Positions 35,001-47,393 of a DNA stretch of 64,000 nucleotides are shown piece after piece (the first letter of the stretch is position 1; every line of letters begins with the position of its first letter). The translations under genes and the position numbers were made by a program. Source of the DNA: Gonium pectorale (Eukaryota > Chlorophyta > Chlorophyceae > Chlamydomonadales > Volvocaceae); assembly GCA_001584585.1 (NCBI GenBank), contig LSYV01000026.1, positions 76,805-140,804 of the forward strand, given 5' to 3'. The notes under the pieces were generated by a model. It was not told where the DNA came from and did not search any database. It saw nothing but the letters and a program-made list of their open reading frames with translations.

Positions 35001-38000
35001 CAGCACATTACTGGAGATGGCGCCAAGAGGCCCACAAGCCGTTGGGAGGGGCGTCAGCACGCCTGCTTCTACTCTACGCAAGGAGGTGGGAAAGCGGTTG
35101 CCAGGATACCATACCGGCTGCCGCTGGGTAGCTTGTTTCCCTCGTGCAGTGGCCCCCCTGCTAGCCAGTCGGAGGTCTGTGGCGCCCGCAGTATCATGCG
35201 TCCTGACCTCCCTCGGCGCCAGATATTCCGCGGCTTCATAGATTGCCTACCATTACGCCAAGACCGCCACACAATCGTCCATCCTCATTGCGACCCCGGC
35301 GCCACGTGTCGCACACCGTATCCCATCTTCACTTCCCCACCTGCGCCGCCACAGCGTACAGCGCGGCGTCCTCCGCGCTGTGGAACGCCAGGATGAAGGC
35401 GTCCCCCTCCGTGGCGCTCTCGTAGCCGCGGTGCAGCGGCAGCAACCCGCGCAGCACCTCGTGGTGGCACCGCAGCGCAACGTCCATCACATCAGCCGGC
35501 AGCGTCTCCCACAGCACTGTCAGGGAAAGGCGACGAAAGGAGAGAGAGAGAGAACCACGAGGTTGGGCTACATAGTTGGGCTTCTACCATTTACTAGCTT
35601 CTCCCTTAGACGTGGGATGGCGCCAGGTCGGCAGGGAGCTCGAAGCCGCCGACAGCGCGCCCTTTGACCCCACCCCGGTGTGCTCTGACGCCCCAAATCT
35701 GCCGCTGTCCCGGCAGCTCCCACGCCCGCACCGCCCCTACTCCGCCCCGTCCGCTCCACGGCGTTGCTTCCCCACCAAATCCCAGACACGCAGGGGACGC
35801 ACCAGTGCTATTCTGGATATCAGTTAGGACCAGCGAGGTGCCCAGCCCCGGCCCGGGCGGGCCCAGCGCACCCCCGCCGCGGCGGCGCAGCAGCAGCACC
35901 GCCAGCGACAGCAGGACTGCGGCCGCGACGGTCACGCACACGGAGGAGGCGATGATGGCGGCTAGCTGCTGCCCCGTCAGGCCGCTGCGGGAGCCGCGGG
36001 CCTGCCCGTAATAATAGCCGTAGTCGCCGCTGCAGGAGGAAAGGGACAAGGGAGGACGCGGGTAAGCGATGTGGGCCGCGGCGCCGCGAGATGGGCGGGA
36101 GTCGCGGCCGGCGCAGCAATGGCAACGCGCGAGTAGCACACAGCGAGGCCCGGGGTCTGCGGGCGGCTGACGACGCCTGCCCACGGCCCACGGCGTATGC
36201 CTCGCAGCACCCTGCCCCCATGGGCCCAACCCATAAAATGAAGCCGTGTATCTCACGTCCATCCAATGTCGTTGCAGTACTTGTAGTTCAGGCGAGTTCG
36301 GTTGTTCGCCACCAGCGAGATGAGGTCGTCGGTGGCGGCGGCCGCCAGCCAGGATGCGTCGGTGGGGGAGGCGCGGCTGCGCAGCATCCATCCGGCGGCC
36401 TGGGGAAGCGCACAAAACAGAAGGGTGCAAGGGAGGAGGGTTGAGCGGTTGGCAAACATGCCATCACTGAAACCCTAAACGCATGGCCGGGCGGGGACAG
36501 GGGCCGCGCCAAAAGGTAACGACGCACCATGCACAGCACCGCATGCGGGGAGGGGAGGGGAGGACAGTGATGCAGGCTGCGCCACGCGTGAACGGGCTGT
36601 CGCAAAGGTACGGGAGTGCATCGCTCGAATCTGCGCACACGGCCTGCTGGCAAGGCGCTTGAGACCAGCACGGTCACCGCATTGCACCTGCGTTCCCAAA
36701 CTCCAGTCTGATGAACAACAACCAGGCACATGGCGTCACAGTCGGCGCACCCGACCCCGTGTTGCTGCCCAGAGTGGAAAGGGGCCCCCGTCTTGAGCAT
36801 CCCGCGTCCCCCGCACCTGTGCGTACACCGCCGTGAAATAGCTGCTGCCGCGTATGCGCAGCTCGCACACCACGTTCTTGTGCGGGCCGCGCGCCCCAGG
36901 AGAGTCGCCGCCGGCCTCGGACGAGTTTAGGCTATCTCCTTGCCCCGTTAGGGTCGTCCCCGCGCGGCCGTCCGGGCCCAGCAGCTGCGTCCAGTACACG
37001 GCCAGGAAGCGGGCGGCCTCCTCTGGGGCCACGCCGAGCTGCGGGGCGGGGACCGTGGAGAAGAGGGGGGCATGGCGCTTGCAGTCAGCTTAGGGATGCA
37101 GAGGTAGCGGTTAAGACAGGATGCGGAAACGCCTGATAGCGAGGCAGCGGATTTGAACGCATGTCTGCCGCGATGCCAGGATCAGGGGGGTGGGGTTCCC
37201 AGTGCTCTGGCCCCGGCTTCTAATGCTAATTGCAGTGTGAGAGCGCAGTCACACGAGGTAGCAGCCCCTGGATTTCGGGGAGCGCACGAACTGCCTGGAG
37301 CTGGCACATCTCCGTCGGTGGCATGAGGCCGGGCGCAACTGCGTGTCTTGGCGCCGTCCTCGGAATGCACAGGCATACTCACCGCGGTCAGTGGCTCCAC
37401 CGACGTCCACTCCGCGGCGCTCATCGACGGCTGTTGCTGCAGCCGCCGCCGCTGCGATGTCGCCTGTGCCACCGATGTGCCCGCGACGGGAGGCGTCCCC
37501 GCGGAGGCATCCCCTGCAGGAGCCGAGCCGGGAAGGGAAGGGCCGGACCGGATCGAGTCACGGACGCGGCGCGCACAGCTGCGTGGGGACGCGTACCCCG
37601 GGGCGCGTATCAGGGAGCCAGTGCCTTGCCACCTCCCGCGAACGGAAATGCAAGAGGTCCATACACGGGAGGCCCATGCATTCCTGTCAACGTATAGTGT
37701 TCGACAGAGGCTAATCGCCAATGCCGCGATGAGCTTGGCCTCCAAGTCGCAGGAGCTCCACCTGCACTCCCGGGCCCACCCCCCCGCACGCGGGGCCGCC
37801 CACCCCCCTCAAGCGGGGCCGCCCATCCCCCTCAAGCGGGGCCGCCCACCCCCCTCAAGCGGGGCCGCCCACCCCCCTCAAGCGGGGCCGCCCACCCCCC
37901 TCAAGCGGGGCCGCCCACCCCCCTCAAGCGGGGCCAGCCTCGAAGCGCTGGCACTGGCCTCGGCCACCCGCACACGAGCAAGCAGAGCAGGTGCACATGA

Positions 38001-41000
38001 GGACACGACCTTATGAATCCCACTGCCCTGCGCGCAACCTGACCCCGGCGCCCATCGGCGGGCGCACCTTCCCCGAGCGGGGGCAGCTGCAGCGTGTTGG
38101 CGACCGCTCCGAACCACTTGCTCACGAACGAGTTGAGCGACAGCACCAGCGCCTCCCAGCGCGCCCGCGCCACGGCGGGCGAGTACGGCGCTAGCGCCGT
38201 GTCGTACTCGAGGGAGGCCACCAGCGGCGCGCGATTGACCAGGCAGGGTCTCCGCACGCCCGGTTCACCCTGCCAGGGGAGTATATGGAATAAAGAGCCT
38301 GATAAGTACGGGGAGTGGAGGGCGATTCCGTGGTGAAGAGCGTGGACATGTATGGGCCGGGCGCCAGCAGCATGCGTCCCAAACTGGATGGGAGAAAGGG
38401 GGAAGGCGCAGGGTAAAGGGCAGAACAAATTTGAGAAAGACGCGGAGAAAATAGCGGCGAAGCGGCTGCTTAATGGGAAGCCGCGCAACCGGCCGCTCGC
38501 CAGCCGCGGACCGCCAGTTGTCACTCCCGTGGTCCCGCCTCACCCTGACTGCGCATGTGGTGTTGACGGCGTTGGGGCAGCGGCTGAGTGTGCAGTTGGC
38601 CATGTTTCGCCAAGCGCGGTGGTACAGCGTCTCGCTGCCCGGCAGCGGCGCCACGCCCAGTGCCCCCGGCGGCAGCGCGCCGCGGAAACCGTATGGCGGC
38701 GGCGAAGGCGCGGGGGCGCGCGGCGGCGGCGGCGAAGGCCCGTCGCCGTGCTCCGCATAGCCGGTGAGGCGGCGGCCACCGCCGGCCGTCTCAGACGGCT
38801 TCCCAGCGGTTCCGGTGCTGGTTGTCGCTGTGAACATGTGGGGGTCTATTGTGTCTAGGAGTTGGTCGAAGGAGATGGTGAGCAGGCAGCGGCCGTCGGT
38901 GAAGGAAGGGTCGTAGGGGCGGCAGGCCAGGGGGTCGTCCACCGAGGGGCTGCGCGCGCTGAAGGGCTCCAGCGCCCTAGAGGGAGGGTGGGTTGGGGAG
39001 TTGGGGGCGCGGCGGTCCTCAGTCCGTGGGCAAGCTGGCCCCAGCGTGGGGAGCGGGGGCGGGTGGTCCGCTTGAGGATGGTATCGCGCCCCTTGACGTG
39101 CTGAGACATGTTGTGCAGAGCTCGCTGCCCCGCCATTCCGTGTGAGGGCCCGCGGCATCCCATTGCACGCACGCACACATGCCGCTCGCTGCCAGAGACT
39201 TCACATGGCCGCAAGAGCACCACAATCACCACGTGCCATGAACAACAGCAGCACCAACCCACAGTGCGCCTGCGCGCCTTCCGCCCTGCGCGTCCTCACC
39301 TCAGGATGGTGAGCACCTCCATAAAGGCGGTGCTGTTGACGAGCGGGAAGAAGTCGATCGGGTTGAAAAAGGTGCCGTACCAGGTCTCCGGCTGCACCAG
39401 GGACGCCATCATGGCCATCACCACGTAGCCGCTCTTGCAGCCTGGTGGCGGTCGAGGGAGGTCGAGGACAGAGATGAAAGGTAGCGAAGGAACGCCAAAC
39501 CGGATGAGAGGGATCGGGGTCCAGGAGCGCGGGGGGCATCGGCACGACAAGCCAGCTAAGGCACTCCTGGAGGCGGCGCAAGACGGGGCGCATGTCGCTC
39601 CCGGCAGCTGCCCAGCCACGCAAGCGCGGACGCCGTGTCGTTGCCCCCCAGCCAGAGCTTCAAGCCCCAAGCCCAAGCAGAAAGCGAACGCCCGTTTCGT
39701 GGCGACCGTGCGCTGCCGCAGTCGCCAGCGACACCGAGCCACAACGCCCACCCAATGCAGCCCGCTCACCACAAGCACGCCAGCCGTGCCGGCCCGATCC
39801 TCCGAAACCGCCCCGCGCACCCTCCGACACGCCTCCCGCTAAAATTGCTCTCGCCTGCGGCATGGCCGGTCCCTCCAACCCCGCGACTCATTCCCTCATT
39901 CCCGCCCCCACTCCGCCAAGCCCCGATCATCGCCCCGATCTGGCTGGCGGAGCTCAACCACGCTGTCCAGGCACAACGCCCATCCCCAACCCCAGTCCCT
40001 ACTGGACCTCCAGCAGCCACCCCCCTCCCACCCCTCAAAACGTTCCGGATTCCGTTACCCGTACCCCTCAGCCCCGACTCCAGCCCCCAACCCCGCTGCG
40101 GTTGCGCTCACTTATGGTGTCCAGGCACAGCGCCCAGTCGCCGACACCGTCCCCGTCCGCGTCGATCGTGCCGTTGACGTCCCTCGCCCAGGCGACCATG
40201 TCCCACCAGGTGGTGGGCGGGGTCAGGTGGTGGTGGTCAAACAGGTCAAGCCTGCGAGAGGGCGGCGCGCGTGCGTTGCCGAGCAATAGAGGCAGCCGAA
40301 GGGCGGCCGGTGTTTCATGCCCCGGGGCAAAATAGTCGAGTGTACTGGGTAGTTGGGTGACATCAAAACCCTCCCGTAGCGATGGACTGCCCCGGAACCC
40401 CGCTAGCCGCTTCCCCCCCTGTGTTCCCGCACAACCAATCACAACTGGACCCGTCGCCTTCCCTAGCCCGACCCTGCAGACACCGCGCACCTGTAGTACA
40501 TGAGCAGCTGCGGATGCGCCAGGCCCCGCGGTCCGGGCAGCAGGGACGGCGGGGTGGCGTGGGTGTTGAGAGTCTGCGGGTGAAGGGCGATTGGCAATCG
40601 TGCGGGCGCGGTCGGCAGGGGCAGGCAAGGGCAGGCAGAAGCGTTGGCAGAGCACATGCCCCGGGGGCTCTCCCGGGCACCATTTTGCCGTCCGACGCCC
40701 GTACGGCTCGTCCCAAAACTCAAGCCCCTTCCCCAGCCCCCTTTCCCAGCCCTCCTTCCCCGGCTCCCTGCGCCTGCCCCCTTCTCCGGCCCGAAGCGCC
40801 GCACGACTAAGCCGTCCGCACCCGCCCGCACCCATTATCAAGCCGCTGTCCAACCAGTCCCCATTCTACTCCTTCCCCTATCGCCATACGCCGCTCAAAG
40901 CCGCGATGAATCTCAGAACAGCCCACAGCGGCCGTGGCTCTCGTTGCGGGTCGCAGCTTGCACCCCACGTCCTCGCGCCAACCTGGATCAAGTGTAGCAC

Positions 41001-42133
41001 CGCTCCGAGCCATGCAGGCCAGATGTGATGCCACCCCACGCTGTCCCCTCCCCTGCCCGGCCAGCTCACCGTGGGCAGCCCCTGCAGATCGTCCGGGTTC
41101 GCCAGGACCGTCTCGCCACCGCCAACGCCGCCCGTGCCCGCGCCCATCCCATCGCCAGTTTCCAGAGCGGTGCCAGCGGTGCCGTTGGCGCCACCGCCTA
41201 CAGGCATGCCCGCCTGCCAGTCAGCGGTGACCCCCACTAATACGGTGGAGCAGTCGCCCTGTTTGCAGGGCGCGGTGGTGCTGTCCGCCAGCCAGGCGTC
41301 GCCATGGCCTGCGTAAAGGGATGGGACACCGCGGATTTGGGTCACAGGAACCAGAGACGCCTACGGCCGCTTGCACGGAGTCCCTTTGTCAGCGTTGCCG
41401 ACGGCCTTCGGGCGTTGGCTGTGAGGGTGCAGAATGCCCGCCCCTGCCTGACAACGGCAAAGAGGCCCCCTCCGTGCAGCCCGCACGGCCTACGCACGCA
41501 AGCGGCACCACATGCCTGCGTAGGACTTGGTAGAGCGGAATAACATGCTGCTGCTGACGTCGCTCAAATCCCCCGACGGCAACAAGTGCAGGTCCTCGGC
41601 GGGGGCGTCGGCCCCGTCCGAGTGAGCGGTGAGTAAATGGGCTGATGCCGCATCCGCAAAGGCAAGAGCGGCATAGGTATAATCCAGCTGCACGCGCACT
41701 GGAACCTGCAAGCGGGCAGAGGTGAGGGCGATGCGGAGTGGTTAACACAAATCGTATACGGGGCCAGTCGGCCTGAGCAGCAACGTAGCAACAGAATGCG
41801 GCTATCCAAAAGCAAGAATAAACCCCCAGCACGCCGACCCCGGCCGAACCTGTGCACAACTTTGGGTTGTCTCCCACAAGAGCGTGGCAATCTCCAAAGC
41901 GACATTGTCCGTGACGTTGTATCTGTATCACGGTCGCTCGGCATAAGCGAAACGAGAACACAGCTCACTCTGCGGCTTTGGGTAGCTCAGCATTACCTGG
42001 CCACCAGGCTGGCGGAATTGCTGGGTGAATCCAAATAGTTGGATGGCTGCTGCGCCAGCAAACGAGCCTGCACACTGGACGCGCTGACCGTGACAGCCAG
42101 CAGCAACGCCCTCAATACTTGTAGCGTTCTCAT
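29045..42133 (-). CDS. Receptor-type nucleotide cyclase with tandem C1-C2 catalytic domains
   Basis: Exons, 5' to 3' on the - strand: 42133-41997, 41922-41850, 41705-41516, 41308-41070, 40573-40491, 40251-40112, 39441-39300, 38976-38544, 38383-38068, 37513-37383, 37038-36817, 36399-36257, 36029-35803, 35516-35341, 34904-34828, 34638-33512 (runs into a gap), 33491-33374, 33053-32927, 32715-32284, 31884-31654, 31219-31031, 30912-30664, 30406-29045; about 2,190 residues. Order: signal peptide (MRTLQVLRALLLAVTVSAS), ectodomain resembling bacterial solute-binding proteins (TWWDMVAWARD, DGDGVGDWAL, GRCLLTISFDQLLDTI, VNRAPLVAS), a TM helix near 771-797, class III cyclase domain C1 (LVLTDIQNST, ATEGDAFILAF, MRVRMGIHTGAD), domain C2 (GMDTG, GRPMNRAARI), and an Ala/Gly-rich tail of about 400 residues. 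C1 holds a roughly 390-residue Ala/Gly/Ser-rich insert. It should make cAMP or cGMP in response to an extracellular signal; which product is not decidable. The exon 8/9 junction frame is unsure. Confidence 0.85.
33492..33511. other. Assembly gap (20 N) inside the cyclase gene
   Basis: Twenty N interrupt the C1 domain between exon 34638-33512 and VALRHGWQRC. The frames on the two sides do not join across exactly 20 bases, so the gap length is a placeholder or an intron boundary lies in or next to it. Confidence 0.95.
37778..37935. repeat. 23-bp tandem repeat in a cyclase intron
   Basis: Seven copies (the first degenerate) of a 23-base unit starting CACCCCCCTCAAGCGGGGCC, with starts every 23 bases from 37801. 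Each unit holds an internal CCCC/GGGG inverted pair. The array lies in the intron between exons 37513-37383 and 38383-38068. Confidence 0.9.
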
Positions 42134-42450
42134 ATTAGCCTATTCAGCTCGCGTTGGCTTTGCGTCCGCGCATGCGCTAAGGTGCCACATCAGGTTGGCA
42201 AAGGTGCAAGGGTGCTAGGGAGCTCGCCATATGGCAGGCATGCCGCCTATGCGTATGCGTGGTATCGCGTGGTATCGCAAGAGCGAAGTGCAGTCACGGC
42301 AGGCCGAGGTGCACACAAAGCACGGCAAAGTCCATAACCAAAGCAAACAAGGGGCATCAATTTCGCGATAAATACGTACACCATAGCTACCCGGCGCACC
42401 CGCCAAGGCTCAAGTTTTTACCTGGCTAACATTACCACAGGCTTGGAAGG
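42134..42450. promoter_or_regulatory. Divergent promoter, cyclase / BAP31-like gene
   Basis: 317 bases lie between the cyclase start (42133, - strand) and the BAP31-like start (42451, + strand). The stretch holds palindromic words (GCCATATGGC near 42226, GGCATGCC near 42238) but no clear TATA box. Both promoters and both 5' UTRs must be here. Confidence 0.5.
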
Positions 42451-45156
42451 ATGTCGGGGTGGCGACTGGTTGTTAACTGGCTGCTACCACCCCCACTGGT
42501 GTTAACGGTGCTGCTGATCCTTCCAATGCCTGTGTGAGTTTGGAGTATTTGAGCTTTCGAGGCAGGGCTGTTGCGACTACGGACACAATGAGGCGGTTCC
42601 TTCTCTTTTGCGAATAACATCCGAACATGCTCCGGGCATCACGACGAGGGCTCGCGGCTGCGTCACCCCAGCTGCTCATAGCGCCCCCGCCCTCTCCCCC
42701 GAATCAAGAAGCGCAGGAGACTAGGGCTACTAGTTCGTGTGTACATTAGGCACTTGTCTCGAGCTCCAGCTGCCTCGAACGCTGCGATGCCCCACGAGAA
42801 GGGGTTGGCTCGCTCGCGTGCCAACCCCAGATACAGATACAGATTACAGGATACCCCGGCCCCCTCTAGCAGAGCCACGGGATTCAACCATGACAGCCTT
42901 TTTCGTGCTTGACCACCCCTCCCAACGCCTTACCTCGGCCTACTTTGCTCTTCTCTGCGCGTGCCCGTCAAGCGACCCATGGTTCACACCCGTTGCTGCC
43001 GGTGCAGTGTAGTTCAGAAGGGGCTTCTCGTCTTCACGAAGAAATTCCTGTTCATGAACCTAGGTAAGTTTGTGCGCGCTCTGTACTGCGGTTGCCCTTT
43101 TCCCCTGTTGGATGGCGAGCCGGCAGTTGAGGTGTTTAGGACCCTCGGGGACCTCGCAACCGCTCCATCCAGCGTCACCCTTTCTTACCGGTTTGGAAAA
43201 AAATGCACCCACCGCCTGTCTGCCGAGTATGCCTCCTATACCCCCCTCTTCACCCACCCACCCCCTCTACCCGTGCCCTCTAACCCCTCCGCCCTACCCT
43301 GCCCCCACCCCCCAGCGGGCCCAATGCGGCTGGTCCACGTGGCGCTCATAATCACCGGCGCCGCGTTCGCAGGCAGGTGCCCCTTATCCACTCGTATCCA
43401 CTTCCGGCAGATTGTGAAAATGTATCCCGTTTGGGCTGATCCTCCTGGCGACGGCGTTTGTAGGTGCCGCGGGTAGGGGAGGACAGGGGGCTCGGGCGCA
43501 CGAAAGGATTGTGGGGAGCAGGGGTTCGGCAGCTTGCATGAAGGGGGTTGGAATTGAAGTTGTTGATTAGCGTGGGACGCCAGCGCGAACGCGGTGACTA
43601 GGGCCGAGAGTGCGACCTTGTCGCTGTCTTACACAAAGGGGAGGCGGTGCGGTGCTGGGCCATCATCGGCTCATCGCCAATGCCCTGGGCCCTGGGCCGC
43701 TCATCGCGAGCATACATACGGGCATGGCAAGCAGCACTGCGCGCGCTCTTCGGCGGTCCTTGATCAACGTCTATGTGCGTCTCTGCTTCTGTGACTGGCA
43801 TACCCGAGCGGGCACGAGCGGTGAGCCTTGCGCGCGGAGCGCCCCCCTGTGTGGGGCTCCTGCGCCCATGCGGCGGCCGTGCCTCCAACGCCCTCCCGGC
43901 TCCCAACGACTGCCGCCCCGCAGCCAGCGCCCACCACACCTACCACCTCTCCCAGACGGGGATGCCCGAGACGCTGACGCCCAACCAGCGGACGGCGCTG
44001 CTGGCGCGGAGGTGGCGGGAGGTGTGCGATGTCCGTCAGGGCGGCGGCGTGGCGGCCAGGGGCCCCATTGCAATACAGAGCGCCGTGTGTCATTGGGGTG
44101 TCCACGGCGCCCCGCCCTTCGCTTCCACCCTCAGCGCTAAGCCAGTTTTTAACGGTCGGGAGATGAATGCGCCCCAGGGCTTCTCTACCGAGAATGCCTT
44201 CCAACCCTCTGCCCCGCTCTTCGCTGCCGTTTCGGACGGTGCCTGGCCGAGTTGAAGCTCATTTGCGCGCATATCGGTATTGGCGAAGGGAGCTGGCGCC
44301 AGCTCACGTCATTGCTGCCCGTCGGGAGGCCCAAGGCTGTAACACTGCCTTCCACCCCCCGGCCGCCCGGCCTACCCACAGGAGCGGAACTTCTGGATCG
44401 CCACGCTCACGTTCCTGCTGTGGGGGTGAGTTATGCGCGCGGTCGCGTCGCGTCTCGTGGCCGTGAGCACCGCCCACAGCCGGCAGCTGCCACCAACTGA
44501 GGCGGCTGCCACCGCCTGGGGCCCTGTCGGTGCAAGGGGACCTGAGGTGGGCAAACACCCCACACGGCGGCGCGACCCGACACGGCTCGCGCGCATGCGC
44601 CCGCAGGCGGGCCAAAAGGGCGCGCTGCCGAGACCGCACAGCCTGCCTGCCTGCCTGCCCGCCGACACGCCGGCTTAGCCTGCCAGTGTGCATGGCGGTG
44701 GCGGGGCGCGGACGCGTCGGGCGCGGACGTGCGCAGCTCGCCTCGTGCCTCAAGCTGCATACGCATGAGTGGGAGAGCGCGCAGGCGCCGGGCTCCAAGC
44801 CCCTCGGCCACACTACCCCGCCCTCGAATAGCCCCAGCAATGCCGCAGCTTTCTCTCCCCCCGGCTGGCAGTACGCATGAGCGCAGATATCGGAGTGGTC
44901 GTGATGGCCAGGGTTGTTGTGGACTCCACGTGTCTGGCCCCTCCTCTATGACTCCGCCCAACCTCCCAAGTCCCAACGCAACGCGCTGTGGCGCCATTCC
45001 CACCCCCACACGCCCCCCCGCCGCAGTCTGCTGTTCCGCTTCTATCAGCTCATGCTGGACCACGTGGCGGTGAGGGACCGCCTGAGGCACCTGGAGGCCG
45101 CGGCGACGGGCGCAGCCCGGCCGTCCGCTCCCGAGGAGCCCAAAAAGACAAAGTAG
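42451..45156 (+). CDS. BAP31-like ER membrane protein
   Basis: Model join(42451..42533, 43008..43063, 43316..43376, 43928..44021, 44382..44425, 45027..45156), 155 residues, phases consistent. BAP29/BAP31 proteins are three-pass ER membrane proteins that help sort membrane proteins leaving the ER. TM1: LVVNWLLPPPLVLTVLLILP; then VVVQKGLLVFTKKFLFMN; TM2: MRLVHVALIITGAAFAG; the loop LTPNQRTALLARRWRE; TM3: NFWIATLTFLLWGLLFRFYQ; and a short tail LMLDHVAVRDRLRHLEAAAT. The ARRWRERNFWIA segment corresponds to the family's RAQRN-YI element. The C-terminus is KKTK, a dilysine (KKxx) ER-retrieval signal. It is shorter than animal BAP31 (about 245 residues) because the long coiled coil is almost absent. 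The first exon was found by its TM1 sequence and the phase match with exon 2. Transcribed away from the cyclase gene. Confidence 0.82.
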
Positions 45157-47393
45157 CGGGGCCGCGGTGCATGGGCTGCGGAAACGAAAAGAGGAGAAAG
45201 CGGGGAGAAAGTGCTTGGAAGCTGGGGATCCCGGCAAGCAACGTTGTAGAGCGCGTTCGGCTGCCGCGTCTCGGCTGCCTGCTGTTTGGCGATGCGCTCA
45301 CAGGTGTTGTGCTGTTGCGAGCCACCGATACAAGAGGGGGAGTGAGGATCGTTGGCGGTTGCTTGGTTGGAGCTGTTCATGCCTGACATGACGGCGCGAT
45401 AGGCGTTGTGCAATTGTGTGGCTTCCGCGTTGGCAGAGGCTTGGGGGGGCGATATCCCATGGTGGGCCCAGGGTGGCGGCATCATGGATGCCGCATGTTC
45501 AGGCTGCGAACCTGTGGGCCAGGACGTGGGCAAGTTGCTTGCACGTGGAGGAGGTGGCTAGGGATGAGGCCGCTGGGTCGCGACGGTGCGGAATGCCTCC
45601 CACACAAGCGGGAGAGGATTGAGGAACACGCCCTCTAGCTAGCTCAGGGCGGCCATGGCAGGGGAATTGGGTTGAAGAGTGACAATGGAGGCCGCTTTCG
45701 CGCTACCGTAATGGCTGCAGGTGGGCTCCCTCCTTCAGTCCTTCTTCGGAGCGTTTCCCATCTTTGGCGCACTGCACGGTTGCAGTTTCCCGTCGGCCAG
45801 CAGCGAGAACGGCTTCCTCCAGCCGCCCCGCAGCCCGCACCCACAGCTGAGGCGACCATATGCAAGCCATCAGCCAGAAGGCCCCGCCGAAGCAGCAGCA
45901 TTTCCCAGGGCGGCTGCGCTACCGGTGGACAGCGCACTGTTGGCAGCGGGGCAGGCCCCGCCCCGGCAGCCGCGTCAGGCGGACTTCGACGTCGAGGCAG
46001 GCCGCAGCAAACGTGTACACGCCACTGCGTGGTGCGCTGTAGTTAGGGCAGGGGTTCGGTGGTTTTCATCACGGGAGGGCTGCCTGTCTCTGCGCCCTTT
46101 CTCGCCACTCCGCCTGTACCCTTTCCACAACGACGGCTGTACTTGGCTCTCGGTGGTGCGATGCTTTGAAGTGGACCGGTGGCGGTTTCGGCGATGCCGC
46201 GCAGCGCGTGCAAAAGAGTTCTAGGACTTGGAGCGAGTAGACAGTGACGTGCTGATAGGCTGGGCCCTCCGGGACACCGGGAGGGGGTGGGGGCACCGTC
46301 TGCTCACTTGCACTGCCCACTTGGCCTTATGCTGAGACCGCCCTACCGCGCCTCCGGGTATCATATGTCCGTAGAAGTGGGCTTCCCCTTTCACTGCAGC
46401 GTTTTACCTTACCATCTGGTACATAGTAGACACGCAGCACGCTTGACCTGCAAGAAACGTCGCCGATGTCATTTCTCACTGGTCACTGCCGTAGGGGGAG
46501 ATTGACGGGATCTTCCATCACACTTACAACTCGTGCCAATGGGCACGGCGACTCACAACCCACACAAATGGATCCCAGCTGGATTGGATCGTTGGATCCT
46601 TGGACAGTCCAGTGACCCGGAACGGCGCACAATATGTGAACCGTACAGTCAGCCAGTTGGCGCCTATAGCACACTGTCTTGAGCACGCCGTTCAACATAA
46701 CGGCGCGCACCCTAATGTCACCCGGGCCCACCATTGCATGGCCTACCCAGAGCTCCGCTCCGCCCGCCAAACTCACACGCCAAGCCCTATGATGCTGCAT
46801 ACCTGCTAGCCATGAACCGGGCCAGCGCTACAGCCAGGAACTCCTCGAGCTCCCAAGCCCATGTTGATCGACACTTGAAAATTACCATGTGCACCAGACG
46901 CGCTCGCGTCTTGAAGGCCCGCTGCCAAGCACTTGACCCCAGCACCCCTTCACACATACCGGTACACTGCCCCGGCAGGGTGACCCGAGTCCTCCCCGTC
47001 GTTTGGGGCTCTGCGGCCCATCTTTGCGCTCGCACCGCACCACACCGGCGTACGCTCTGCCCCACATTCCTGTCTGAGCGCCCCACGGGCCGCACTCCCA
47101 GTGGTTGGCCGTTCGACTGCGCCTTGTCGGGTCCATAAGCTACCCATTCTACAACCGCCATCCACCCATCCATTCATCCGACCACAAGCGAAGTGGGGCA
47201 GACAGGCGGCTTGTCGCCGATGCTTCTCCGCTCGCACTAGCCGCTCCAGAAAAGGGGCAAACGCCGCTCCACACCCGCGTGCCTGACCACTGCCGCAATC
47301 GTCGCCATTGCCGTCGCCGTGTAGTTTTCAGGAGGACATGGACAACGCAGCCGCGCCGGGAGCACTGGCACAAACTGCAGCGATAATACTCGC
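45157..47393. other. Convergent intergenic region, no gene seen
   Basis: Tail-to-tail space between the BAP31-like gene (stop 45156) and the PHD-GNAT gene (stop 47394). No open frame has a recognisable product. A TTACA at 46524-46528 supplies a - strand TGTAA for the PHD-GNAT gene; no TGTAA was seen for the BAP31-like gene. Confidence 0.45.
46524..46528 (-). terminator. TGTAA poly(A) signal for the PHD-GNAT gene (candidate)
   Basis: TTACA on the + strand, about 870 bases beyond the stop at 47394; first such signal seen downstream of the gene on the - strand. Confidence 0.45.

Noticed and set aside
37778..37935. CRISPR-like regular repeat
   Set aside because: Units are directly contiguous with no unique spacers, in a eukaryotic intron; it is a tandem satellite.
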